A stretch of DNA of 64,000 bases, taken from NCBI GenBank assembly GCA_965211775.1, contig OZ242974.1, positions 496,001 to 560,000 of the forward strand, written 5' to 3'. The stretch is from Thiodiazotropha sp040506975 (lineage in GTDB: Bacteria; Pseudomonadota; Gammaproteobacteria; Chromatiales; Chromatiaceae). The notes beneath the pieces are model-generated. The model saw nothing but the letters and a program-made list of their open reading frames with translations. It was not told where the DNA came from and ran no database searches. A program made the translations under genes and the position numbers. Below, piece after piece: positions 44,549 through 52,966 of this stretch (position 1 is its first letter; every line of letters begins with the position of its first letter).

Positions 44549-44812
44549 TCAATCCAGCAGGCTCTCACCGCCATCGACACTACACGCCGCTACAATTCGA
44601 TCCAGCCTAACAGACTCAATCGACCCATCTTTCTGCTTCAACACTAAAAACTCAGCCCTGTCCCGAGTCACAACATCGATCGGCAACACCCTCGCCCGAT
44701 GCTTCACACCCGCCTCATCATGCCAGCAGAGATCCAACATCAACTTTCGCATGACAGCATACTGATAAGTCTCGTGGTGGGCGCATGCCACAGGTTCATA
44801 CTTCTCGTTCAT
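44549..44812 (-). CDS. Rof-like Rho-binding antiterminator family protein
   Basis: 87 residues. The pattern YEPVACAHHETYQYAVMRKL, then VVTRDRAEFLVLKQKDG and VRLDRI, follows E. coli Rof (YaeO). Rof binds Rho and blocks its RNA-binding site. The fold is a small Sm-like beta barrel. It stands alone upstream of DUF3135. Assignment is by residue pattern only. Confidence 0.7.
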   Translation of the reverse strand: MNEKYEPVACAHHETYQYAVMRKLMLDLCWHDEAGVKHRARVLPIDVVTRDRAEFLVLKQKDGSIESVRLDRIVAACSVDGGESLLD

Positions 44813-44960
44813 GCATCTATCCCCATTGCCGCATTTGCTATTGATCCCAAAGCCACCTTAGGATCACTGCGTTGATGTGACCTTTGACCGCGAATTTCTG
44901 GAAATCACTATAAGGGCTTGGAAGTATGTCGAACATAAAGAAAGAGATCGAGAGCCTTAG

Positions 44961-46528
44961 CCCGCATGTTTCATCCGTTTTTAAATTTAGCCGGTGATAT
45001 GGCCAAGCTTGGATGGTTTGCCCTCACTGGGAACCAAACCTCTATCAAGCCCTGATTTTCCACCCTCCGGGCAGACTCCCCCTTACCCCCATTGTTGATC
45101 AACGTGCCGGGGCAGCACTCTGCCGGGCTATCCCGGCTTGAGTCGTGCCGCCACCTGGAAAAACAGCGCCTGATAGGGATAGGTGCTGGAGAGCAGGAAG
45201 CGGATCCGTCGCGTGTTGCGAATGATGACCGCCCCGATCTTGAACAGTTTGAGCCGGATCGCGGTCATCTGTGCACGCGCCAGTTCCGTGCCCTTCAGCG
45301 CGAGGCGCCGGATGGCCTCCATCAGCACATAGGCCAGACTGGACAGCAGTAGACGAAACTGATTGGCCCACCAGTAATGCGCGCTGGTGCGATCGGCGAA
45401 CAGCCCCAGTTGCCGCTCCTTGATTCGGTTCTCCATGTCACCACGGGCGCAGTAGAGGTCATCGTAAAGGCGCTGTTTGTCGCCGGCCAGGTTGGTGACG
45501 ATGAAGCGTGGATTTGGCCCCTTGTCGGTGACCTCCAGTTTGGCGATCACCTTGCGACGCGTCTTCCAGGTGCTGGCGGCATAGTGAAACTGAAAGAATT
45601 CCCGCATCTTCATGCCGGTTCGCTTCGCCAGTTCCTCAACCCACTGCATGGGCTCACGGATACACCGCAGCAAGGCGTCATTCTTGGCGATGCCCACGAT
45701 ATAGCCCACAGCGTTGCGCTCGCACCAGCTGAGCATGTGGTGACGGCAAAAGCCGCTATCGCCCCGAAAGATGATACGCACTTCAGGCCAAGCCCGGCGC
45801 AGGCGTTTGACCAACAGCGCCAGAATCGCCCAGGCATGCTTGGGCGCATCGATCCGGCTGGGCCGCAGATAACTCACCAGCAGTTGATCGCCACAAAAGA
45901 CATACAGGGGCAGGAAGCAGTAGTGATCGTAGTAGCCGTGAAAGAAGCGGCCTTCCTGGCGGCCATGCACCGGATCATCCGTGGCGTCGAAATCCAGGAT
46001 CAGCTCATCGGGTGGTGCATCATATGAGGCAATGAACTGCTCGAGCAGTAGGTTGTGGACATCAACGGCAACCCGGCGATCGACCCGGTTCTCCAGCCGA
46101 CAAAGTGTCGACTGGCTGCCCAGTACCTCCTCGCGTTCGATCGAGCTCTGTAGGGCCGGGTCGGTGCGTAGTGTCTGATGGTCGTTCAGATCTTCATAAC
46201 CCAGGCAGAGCCCATAGACTCGCTGGCGCAACAGGCTCAACTGGCTGTGTTCAATATAGCGGGGATCTCGCGGGTCGGGGATGACCGCATCAACCGCCTC
46301 GAGCAATCCCAGACGCCTGTCGATCTCACGCAGCAGCAACACGCCGCCGTCCGAGGTGATATCGCCACCGGAAAACTCGGCTTGAACCTTACGGCGTTTT
46401 AGGGCTGGAAAATCAAAGGCAGTCTGGGTACAGTTTGTCACAGGCAAAATCCTTTCGATTACAGTGTAAGCAACTGAATTATATCGAAGTATCAGGATTT
46501 TGCCTTTTTAATGCGTGAAATATTGGGG
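44961..46528 (-). mobile_element. IS1380-family insertion sequence, copy D
   Basis: 1568 bp with both ends matching copies B and C, flanked by TTAG at 44957-44960 and 46529-46532. It is oriented opposite to the host gene. Confidence 0.97.
45128..46447 (-). CDS. IS1380-family transposase
   Basis: 439 residues, intact. The distinguishing residue is Arg for Gln in NRIKE(R/Q)QLGLF. TTG start at 46447, alternative GTG two codons in. The long antisense frame over its middle (45377-46027) is a coding shadow that recurs in every copy. Confidence 0.95.
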   Translation of the reverse strand: MPVTNCTQTAFDFPALKRRKVQAEFSGGDITSDGGVLLLREIDRRLGLLEAVDAVIPDPRDPRYIEHSQLSLLRQRVYGLCLGYEDLNDHQTLRTDPALQSSIEREEVLGSQSTLCRLENRVDRRVAVDVHNLLLEQFIASYDAPPDELILDFDATDDPVHGRQEGRFFHGYYDHYCFLPLYVFCGDQLLVSYLRPSRIDAPKHAWAILALLVKRLRRAWPEVRIIFRGDSGFCRHHMLSWCERNAVGYIVGIAKNDALLRCIREPMQWVEELAKRTGMKMREFFQFHYAASTWKTRRKVIAKLEVTDKGPNPRFIVTNLAGDKQRLYDDLYCARGDMENRIKERQLGLFADRTSAHYWWANQFRLLLSSLAYVLMEAIRRLALKGTELARAQMTAIRLKLFKIGAVIIRNTRRIRFLLSSTYPYQALFFQVAARLKPG

Positions 46529-46992
46529 TTAGAGCAAAGATTGCACGCTTGGAAAATGAGCAAAAAAAGGCCGAAATAGTCAAGAAGGCGCTTGCCAGCG
46601 CCAATACCCAGATCGATAAGATACTGAAAGATAACGATATAAATTTCGAGGCCTATATCCGACACAACTATAAGAGGATCAGCCGCATAATTCAGAAGAT
46701 CGAGGGCAAATCCGACAAAACCAAAACGAAGCGTTCGCCCCAGAAGAGAGCCGCGCGCAGGGGTCAAAGAAACCAGAAAACGGCTGCAACCATAAAGATA
46801 CCGGCCGGGAAATACGGCAACTTACCGAGCAATCCCGACCGGGTTTTCGAAGTCAAGGAAAAGGGACCAAGACCAAAACTGCTTAAGGGCTATGCAGAAG
46901 AGGTAGGATTGGAAGCCTTTATGAATCAGTGCCGTATCGACTGATGACCGGCCCGCGGCCGAATTAAAGAGTCTTTCTAAGATCGATCGAGA

Positions 46993-47030
46993 CCCTAATA
47001 CCGAATGGATCAGTGTGGACAGGCATTAGG
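46993..47030. repeat. AGGGCCTG-family repeat, degenerate compact form, overlapping a stop codon
   Basis: On the minus strand CCTAATGCCTGTCCACACT is followed by GATCCATTCGGTATTAGGG, with TAAT/TTA-type inverted ends. The TAA at 47026-47028 in its first bases is the stop codon of the GGDEF/EAL gene. Confidence 0.7.
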
Positions 47031-49761
47031 CTGCATTGAGCGGACCTGAACCGGCCATCCGCAAAGGCATCGGACGCACAACCCCGAATCCCTGGGCATA
47101 ATCCACCCCGATATCGATCAGTTGCTCCAGGGTCTGATCATCCTCCACGTATTCGGCGATGGTCTGCAGCCCCATCAGGTGACCGATTTCATTGATCGAC
47201 TCCACCATCGCCTTGTCGACCGGGTCATTCACCATGTTTGAAACAAAACTGCCGTCGATCTTCAGGTAATCAACGGGCAGGCGTTTAAGGTAGGAGAAAG
47301 ATGACATACCGGTGCCGAAATCATCCAGTGCAAAACGAAATCCCCGGCGCTTCAACAGACTGATAAACCGAGCCGCCTGATCAAGCCGGCTGACAACCGC
47401 GGTTTCTGTAATTTCAAACGAGATCTTCTCCGCAGGCAGGCTGAACTTACGCAACTGCTCCAAGATATGTTCATGCAAACTGCCGTCACCCAGGGACTGG
47501 CCGGATAGGTTGATGGCACAAAGTCCCAGCTCATCCAAACGCTGGGGATTTTCCGACAGCCACCTGAAGGCATGACTGATTACCCAGCGGTCGAGGCTTC
47601 CCATGATATTGTAACGCTCCGCGGCAGGGATAAACGCACCCGGCATGATCTGTTTGCCACGCTCATCCTGCATACGCAGCAGTACCTCAATATGTTCATC
47701 GCCGATAGCCGTACTGCGCAGGGACATAATCGGCTGTTGCAACAAAGAGAATCGCTGTTGATCGATGGCGCTTTCGATTCTGCCCACCCAACGCATCTCT
47801 CCCTGCTGCCGCTTGATCTCCTCATCGTAGGGCTGAAAGACATGAATCCTGTTTCTTCCCATATCCTTGGCCACATAACAGGCGGCATCGGCCGAACTGA
47901 GTGCACTGTGGGGACTTTCCGTATTGGGCCCTATCGCAACGATACCGATGCTCACGCCGGTAGAGAAGGTTCTACCTTCCCATGTGAACCGAAAATCCTT
48001 GACCACGCTGCAGATTTTGGTCGCCAGGCATTGCGCCCGATCAAGCTGGCAATTCTCCATCAATAAACCAAACTCATCCCCGCCCAGGCGGGCCAACACA
48101 TCATCGCTTCCGATGGTGCGCTGCAGCCGGTGAGAGAGCTGGCGTAACATCATATCCCCCGCCACATGGCCGCATGTATCATTCACCAGCTTGAACTGAT
48201 CCAGATCCATATACAGCAACACATGCTGCACTCCATGATCCCTGCAGTTGGCGAAAGCCTGTCGCAAACTTTGATCGAAGGCATGTCGATTCAATAGATG
48301 GGTCAAGGAGTCATGGGTTGCGAGAAAACGCATTTCCCGCATCATCGAACGGGTGGAAGTAACATCCCTGAACACCGTCACAGAACCTTTGAACCGGCCC
48401 TCCTCCTTAATCGGGTAAGTTGAATACTCAACCGGAAAAAGCGTCTCGTTTTTTCTTAAGAATGATTCATCTTTGACCCGAACCGATTCGCCTCGCTGCA
48501 GTACTGCGCTATTGAAGGACTTCCCGGCCTCGTCGAACATTCGAACCCGTTTATGAATCTGTTGATTCAGTAATTCATCCTGGGGATAACCCAGCATCTC
48601 CGCCGCCGCCTTATTTATGAAGGTGCAGGCATCCCGCTCATCTATTCCGAATATGCCTTCCCCTGTTGACTCCAGTATCAGCGACATCTTTTTATTTACC
48701 GCTTCGAGCTGGCCGGAGGATTTCTCGAGGGACTTATGTGCCACCTTGTGCGCTTGGGTACGCTCATAATTCTCTATCGCAAAGGCCAGATCCTTTACCA
48801 TTTCATCCAACAGATCATGGACCGTGAGGGTAAAGTAGCGGCGCTCCTGGGCGTAGACAGTAAGCGTCGCAACCACCTGTTGGTTAGTGACGATGGGAAA
48901 TACCGCCGCCGAACGGCTGCCGCTGAGCTGCGCTAAACGATGCCAGGGCGTTTTCCCCGGGTCGACATCGATTTCATCAATTACCGACGGACACTTTCCA
49001 TACGCTGAGATAGCCAGCGGACTGTCTGCCTGAGGATTGGTCAGGTCCAGTTCGAATGTGCAGGCCTTAAGACTCTCCAGATTGATCCCGGCACTGGCAA
49101 TAGGCATGATATTTTTACCAATTTCATTGACCTCGCCAATCCATGCGGCATTGAAACCGCCAAATGTCACGGCTATGTCGCATACACGTTCAAAAAGCAC
49201 CTGCGGCGACCGATTGCGCAGAATCGTCTTACTGGTTTGTGAAAGCGCAGCATAGAGTGCTTTCTGTCGATTCACCAACTCTTCACGTTTTGCAATCTCT
49301 TCAGCCATCGATTTGAAGGCTTGAGAGACATGCGATAACTGGTCATGCTCCGGCAGGTTGGCTGCCGCCAGATAGTTGCCTCGGGCAAGCTCCATCGCAA
49401 CCTGCTTGAGATGTGATATGGGAAATAGCAACTTCCTGTTCAATAACCATGAAAACAGGATCAAACCAAACAAAAAGCCCAGTGCGTAGAAGCTGGAGCG
49501 TTGTTTTACGATAGCCATCAGCTGCTTATTGGCATGGCTTTCTATCTGCGGACCTGACCCCACCTCAGCAGAAGGGCGTTCACCGGCATCGGATTGCTGT
49601 TGTGGGAGATTGAGTTGTAGATCGGCAGGCGAGACCGCCACCGATTCCGCAGCGGGATTTCCGCCAACACTGATCGGGCGATAATTCAGATACACGTCCA
49701 CTGTGAATAGGCATAGAAATAGTACCGCCATAGTGGCGGCAACTTTGCCATTCAGTTGCAT
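47026..49761 (-). CDS. Membrane GAF-PAS-GGDEF-EAL cyclic-di-GMP signalling protein
   Basis: 911 residues. Two membrane segments (about 8-27 and 91-112) bracket a short periplasmic loop. HAMP (LLFPISHLKQVAMELARGNY), GAF (about 185-340), PAS (about 365-480), GGDEF and EAL domains follow. The cyclase motif ARLGGDEFGLL is intact; the inhibitory RxxD site is absent (Gly-Ser-Asp-Asp in its place). The phosphodiesterase domain has Glu-Val-Leu instead of Glu-Ala-Leu, with DDFGTG and LKIDGSFV conserved, so both activities are possible. The stop codon lies in a dispersed repeat. Confidence 0.93.
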   Translation of the reverse strand: MQLNGKVAATMAVLFLCLFTVDVYLNYRPISVGGNPAAESVAVSPADLQLNLPQQQSDAGERPSAEVGSGPQIESHANKQLMAIVKQRSSFYALGFLFGLILFSWLLNRKLLFPISHLKQVAMELARGNYLAAANLPEHDQLSHVSQAFKSMAEEIAKREELVNRQKALYAALSQTSKTILRNRSPQVLFERVCDIAVTFGGFNAAWIGEVNEIGKNIMPIASAGINLESLKACTFELDLTNPQADSPLAISAYGKCPSVIDEIDVDPGKTPWHRLAQLSGSRSAAVFPIVTNQQVVATLTVYAQERRYFTLTVHDLLDEMVKDLAFAIENYERTQAHKVAHKSLEKSSGQLEAVNKKMSLILESTGEGIFGIDERDACTFINKAAAEMLGYPQDELLNQQIHKRVRMFDEAGKSFNSAVLQRGESVRVKDESFLRKNETLFPVEYSTYPIKEEGRFKGSVTVFRDVTSTRSMMREMRFLATHDSLTHLLNRHAFDQSLRQAFANCRDHGVQHVLLYMDLDQFKLVNDTCGHVAGDMMLRQLSHRLQRTIGSDDVLARLGGDEFGLLMENCQLDRAQCLATKICSVVKDFRFTWEGRTFSTGVSIGIVAIGPNTESPHSALSSADAACYVAKDMGRNRIHVFQPYDEEIKRQQGEMRWVGRIESAIDQQRFSLLQQPIMSLRSTAIGDEHIEVLLRMQDERGKQIMPGAFIPAAERYNIMGSLDRWVISHAFRWLSENPQRLDELGLCAINLSGQSLGDGSLHEHILEQLRKFSLPAEKISFEITETAVVSRLDQAARFISLLKRRGFRFALDDFGTGMSSFSYLKRLPVDYLKIDGSFVSNMVNDPVDKAMVESINEIGHLMGLQTIAEYVEDDQTLEQLIDIGVDYAQGFGVVRPMPLRMAGSGPLNAA

Positions 49762-50009
49762 ATCATCGTCGTGGCGCTGACAGCGCCGGATCCCCCCATA
49801 TACTCAAGTTGAACTGGAATCTAAAGACCACTAATCCCCTTCTCCGACTTAGCGATCAGATCGGATCTTTGGCTCAAATGCGCTCCCTGCGTAACAGCTC
49901 GCGTATCCAGATTAGACGAGGGGTCGCTGAAACTCCTTAGTCGAATCAGTTCTTGTTTTTATGATGTCCGCTTAAATTAATACCTTACGCCCGGTATGTA
50001 AAGACAAAT

Positions 50010-51170
50010 TTAAGTTGTGCCGGTAACTTCAAAAATCGGCACCAGCTCATTTAGGAACCTGGATCCCAAAGGTGTGGGGCAGAGTCGCCCGTGAATGGGG
50101 TGGAGCAGCCCTTTTTTGATCGCGGTTTCCAATGACTCCCGTATAAAATCGAGAGCCAGGCCCGTGGTTGCGCTGAACAGCTCCTCCTCCACGCCATCGT
50201 TCAAACGAAGCGCATTCATCATGAATTCGACCGTCAGGTCTTGCGGTCGTAATGCCCGCTCGCCCTGGAGGAACGTCTGTGCTCCTGCCCCGGCGGCAAG
50301 ATAATCATTGGGATGGCGTCTTTTCCAGCGCCGCATGATGATGCCGACCCGGGTAGTGATCTTACTGTGCGCCCCGGCACCAATACCGATATAGTCACCG
50401 AAGCGCCAATAGTTGAGATTGTGTCTGCAACGCTCCCCCGGACGAGAGAATGCCGAAATCTCATACTGTTCGAATCCCGCCTCCAGCAACATCTCATGCC
50501 CCTGCTGTTGCATCCGCCAAAGACTGTCCTCACCCGGCAGTTGGGGGGGGGATTGGTGGAAAGGCGTATTGGGCTCCAGCGTCAACTGATAGTATGAGAG
50601 ATGTCCCGGAGCCAATCCGATGGCTGCCGTCAGATCCGCCTGAGCCATCTCCGGAGTCTGCGACGGCAGGCCGAACATCAGATCAAGGTTGATTCGCTCG
50701 AATCCGCATCGCATCGCCCTCTCCACAGCCGCAAGGGCCTCATCCGGCCCATGGATACGCCCGAGGGCCTGCAACGATTCGGGATTCAGGCTCTGTACCC
50801 CAAGAGAGAGACGATTGACACCCGCTTCCCGGTAACCCGGCAAACGTTCGGCTTCCAACGCACCGGGATTGGCTTCCAGGGTTATCTCCGCATCTTCAGC
50901 CAAAGTGATACTCCCCGCCACACCTGACAACAACCGCCTGATACTTTCTGTTGAAAACAGGCTCGGCGTGCCGCCCCCTATGAAGATGCTCTGCACAGGT
51001 CGCCCTGAAACCGACACCTGTTCAGTACGCAGATCCTGTAGCAGGGCATCCACATAGGCCTTCTCCTCCAGTGCCCCTTTTTGTGGATGTGAGTTGAAAT
51101 CACAATAGGGGCACTTACGCGCGCACCAGGGTATATGGACATAGAGAGAGAGCGGAGGCAGTTTCAACAT
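50010..51170 (-). CDS. hemW: Radical SAM haem chaperone HemW
   Basis: About 386 residues. The start LPPLSLYVHIPWCARKCPYC carries the CX3CX2C radical SAM cluster followed by DFNSH, the HemW/HemN-like signature. FIGGGTPSLFS and the LSLGVQSL segment follow. HemW lacks the first extra Cys of true coproporphyrinogen oxidase and is thought to deliver haem to respiratory enzymes. The ATG at 51170 starts right before the conserved LPPLSLYVHIPW; 51200 is an alternative. It follows the TRAP receptor gene on the same strand. Confidence 0.93.
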   Translation of the reverse strand: MLKLPPLSLYVHIPWCARKCPYCDFNSHPQKGALEEKAYVDALLQDLRTEQVSVSGRPVQSIFIGGGTPSLFSTESIRRLLSGVAGSITLAEDAEITLEANPGALEAERLPGYREAGVNRLSLGVQSLNPESLQALGRIHGPDEALAAVERAMRCGFERINLDLMFGLPSQTPEMAQADLTAAIGLAPGHLSYYQLTLEPNTPFHQSPPQLPGEDSLWRMQQQGHEMLLEAGFEQYEISAFSRPGERCRHNLNYWRFGDYIGIGAGAHSKITTRVGIIMRRWKRRHPNDYLAAGAGAQTFLQGERALRPQDLTVEFMMNALRLNDGVEEELFSATTGLALDFIRESLETAIKKGLLHPIHGRLCPTPLGSRFLNELVPIFEVTGTT

Positions 51171-51247
51171 ACCACTGACGGGGAGCGCCGGAGCATCCAA
51201 TGAGACGCTTCAGACCGCACCATTGCGACAGGCCTGCTTGCAAGCCC

Positions 51248-51270
51248 CCGGCGGCAGGATGTGCCGCCGG
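51248..51270 (-). terminator. GC-rich hairpin after the TRAP receptor gene
   Basis: A perfect 9-bp stem CCGGCGGCA / TGCCGCCGG with a 5-base loop, 40 bases after the stop at 51310. It lacks a T run on either side, so it may be an RNA-stabilising hairpin rather than a true terminator. Confidence 0.45.
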
Positions 51271-51309
51271 AATTAAGATTAATGTGTGGATCAGGTTGCG
51301 ATAGCCGCA

Positions 51310-52395
51310 CTATGCCTTGTCGCGTGCCTGCAGGTAGGCAAAATCGGAAATAGCCCCCCATTCACGCGAGCCTTTGAGGAAATTCATGTAGGAATCATAC
51401 ACCTTCTTGGCAAAGGCATCCTTGGCAGCCAGCTCCTCCACTACCTCGTTTGAATATTTGCGCAGCGTTTCCAGAACGTCACCGGGATAGACGCGAATAT
51501 CCACCTTATGCTTCTCGACCAGCGTCTTCAAGGCTGCCGGATTACGTGCCGTATACTCCGCCAGCATCTCCTGGTTGGCTATCTTACAGGCATTGATGAC
51601 GATCGACTGCAGATCTTCGGGTAGTGCATCATAGGCCTTTTGATTGATGATTGCCTCAAGGGTCGTGCCTGGCTCGTGAAAGCCGGGGTAGTAATAATAT
51701 TTGGCCGCTTTAAACAAGCCAAAGGCCAAATCGTTATAAGGGTTGACCCACTCGGTAGCATCGATCGCACCCGATTGCAGCGAGGTAAACAGCTCCCCCC
51801 CGGGCAGATTGACCGGTGTCCCGCCGGCACGCTTGAGCACTTCACCACCGAGACCGGGTATACGCATCTTGAGGCCTTTCAGATCACCGACGCTGTTGAT
51901 CTCTTTGTTGAACCAGCCGCCCATCTGCATACCTGTATTGCCGCCGGGCGCGGGAATCAGGCCGAACGGTTTATACAGCTCCTGCCATAGCTCCTGGCCA
52001 CCGCCAAAGTAGAGCCAGCCATTCATCTCCTGAGGCGTCATGCCAAATGGCACAGTGGAAAAGAACTGGGCCGTCTCGCTTTTCCCTTTCCAGTAGTAGG
52101 CGGCGCCATGCCCAATCTCAGCGGTACCTCTCGAAACCGCATCAAACACCTCAAAGGCCGGCACCAGCTCTTTCGCGCCGTATACCTTGACATGCATGCG
52201 GCCGCCACTCATCTCATTGATCACCTCAGCCAGCTTGTTGGCGCCGGTGCCCAGCCCTGGAAAGTTTTTCGGCCAGGTGGTGACCATCTTCCATTTGATC
52301 TGCGGTTTCGCCTCAGCGACCCGGAGACCTGCCATTCCGGCGCCTACGGCCAGGGTTCCGCTACCTGCACGCTTAATAAAATCACGACGTTTCAT
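51310..52395 (-). CDS. Orphan TRAP transporter substrate-binding protein (DctP family), Tat-exported
   Basis: About 361 residues. MKRRDFIKRAGSG is a twin-arginine signal. Mature-protein features are WKMVTTWPKNFPGLGTGANK, MRIPGLGGEVLKRAGGTPVN with the substrate-binding Arg, and the WVNPYNDLAFGLF segment. This points to the group binding 2-oxoacids or related organic acids as dimers. The ATG at 52395 follows AGGAGAGAGG. No dctQ or dctM membrane genes are nearby; the neighbours are hemW and uvrD. Confidence 0.92.
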   Translation of the reverse strand: MKRRDFIKRAGSGTLAVGAGMAGLRVAEAKPQIKWKMVTTWPKNFPGLGTGANKLAEVINEMSGGRMHVKVYGAKELVPAFEVFDAVSRGTAEIGHGAAYYWKGKSETAQFFSTVPFGMTPQEMNGWLYFGGGQELWQELYKPFGLIPAPGGNTGMQMGGWFNKEINSVGDLKGLKMRIPGLGGEVLKRAGGTPVNLPGGELFTSLQSGAIDATEWVNPYNDLAFGLFKAAKYYYYPGFHEPGTTLEAIINQKAYDALPEDLQSIVINACKIANQEMLAEYTARNPAALKTLVEKHKVDIRVYPGDVLETLRKYSNEVVEELAAKDAFAKKVYDSYMNFLKGSREWGAISDFAYLQARDKA

Positions 52396-52441
52396 ACCTC
52401 TCTCCTGTTCCATTCATGTTATTTATCGAGCATCGAACATT

Positions 52442-52479
52442 CTAGGGCCTGTTAACACTGATCCAATACGCCCTGCTGA
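52442..52479. repeat. AGGGCCTG-family repeat, single tip
   Basis: CTAGGGCCTGTTAACACT followed by GATCCAATACGCCCTGCTGA, 46 bases upstream of the TRAP receptor start. It is in the same orientation as the left end of the MITE 67 bases further on. Confidence 0.8.
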
Positions 52480-52546
52480 TTCCGGGTATCGAATGATTCA
52501 ACGCCATCACGGATGACGTCCATTGTTCCGTTTCAGACGTCGCAGA

Positions 52547-52843
52547 CTAGGGCCTGTTAACACTAATCCAATCGGCTCTGCTGGGGCTGTTTTTTTGTCC
52601 AGCAAGGCAGAATGAGCGAGGTTTAGCATGCTAAATGAGCGAATGATAACACCGCTGGGCGGAAAAACAGTCCCAGCCCTTCGGGTTGCGCCTGAAAAAG
52701 CGCCACTCGGCGTTGCTCGTCGTTCATTTGGAACAACCAAACCTCTCTCCTCGCGCCCCGAAGGAAGTGCCCTTGGGGTGCGCCTTGATTGGCGCTTTTT
52801 CAGGTGCAACAGAGCCGATTGGATTAGTGTTAACAGGCCCTAG
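52547..52843. mobile_element. MITE-like element with perfect 34-bp inverted ends
   Basis: The 297-bp unit starts CTAGGGCCTGTTAACACT at 52547 and ends with the exact reverse complement of its first 34 bases at 52843. The interior has no convincing gene and contains further inverted segments (GCGCTTTTTCAGG at 52790 versus CCTGAAAAAGCGC at 52690). The terminal CTAG recalls targets of IS5-type elements, so it may be mobilised by an unseen transposase. That is inference. Confidence 0.8.
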
Positions 52844-52966
52844 AGTACCGCGATAACCCGGTGGCGCTATGACCGGCTCCGGCAATGCCGGAAATTGTCA
52901 AATCAGTCCTCATTCATAGACAAATACAAAGGGGTAGTTTAGCCCTTCTACCGAACAAGACAGATC

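Larger units (their letters stand above)
44926..46944 (+). pseudogene. H-NS-like nucleoid protein gene split by IS1380 copy D
   Basis: Removing the IS (44961-46528) and one TTAG duplication joins MSNIKKEIESL-RAKIARLENEQ in frame into a 148-residue protein. It has an N-terminal coiled coil, a basic linker (KTKRSPQKRAARRGQRNQ) and a C-terminal segment KYGNLPSNPDRVFEVKEKGP then RPKLLKGY. The last resembles the H-NS DNA-binding loop (KGPRP in place of the RGRxP core). The insertion falls after codon 11. An ATG at 46549 could still start a protein lacking the first 17 residues, if transcribed from the IS. Confidence 0.75.
52396..52966. other. 571-bp gene-free region carrying repeat units, between uvrD end and the TRAP receptor
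   Basis: It holds a single repeat tip (52442-52479), a 67-bp spacer and the 297-bp MITE-like element. Small open frames inside the MITE lack start sites and read through its inverted ends. The remaining 123 bases before the uvrD stop show nothing distinctive. Confidence 0.6.

Noticed and set aside
27736..44961. Inversion of the 17-kb block between oppositely oriented IS1380 copies C and D
   Set aside because: Both copies keep identical duplications on their two sides. Recombination between them would have exchanged one flank of each; because both duplications are TTAG, exchange is not strictly excluded by the duplications alone. However, the H-NS-like frame joins exactly across copy D, and the IS200-like and mrcA flanks match expected gene order.
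45377..46027. 216-residue open frame antisense to the IS1380 transposase
   Set aside because: It appears in every IS1380 copy as the complement of the transposase gene, has no ribosome site and no recognisable product. It is a coding shadow.
52628..52843. 71-residue open frame inside the MITE-like element
   Set aside because: It ends only by running into the inverted end, has no ribosome site and no family features; the half element at 57668 does not preserve the frame.
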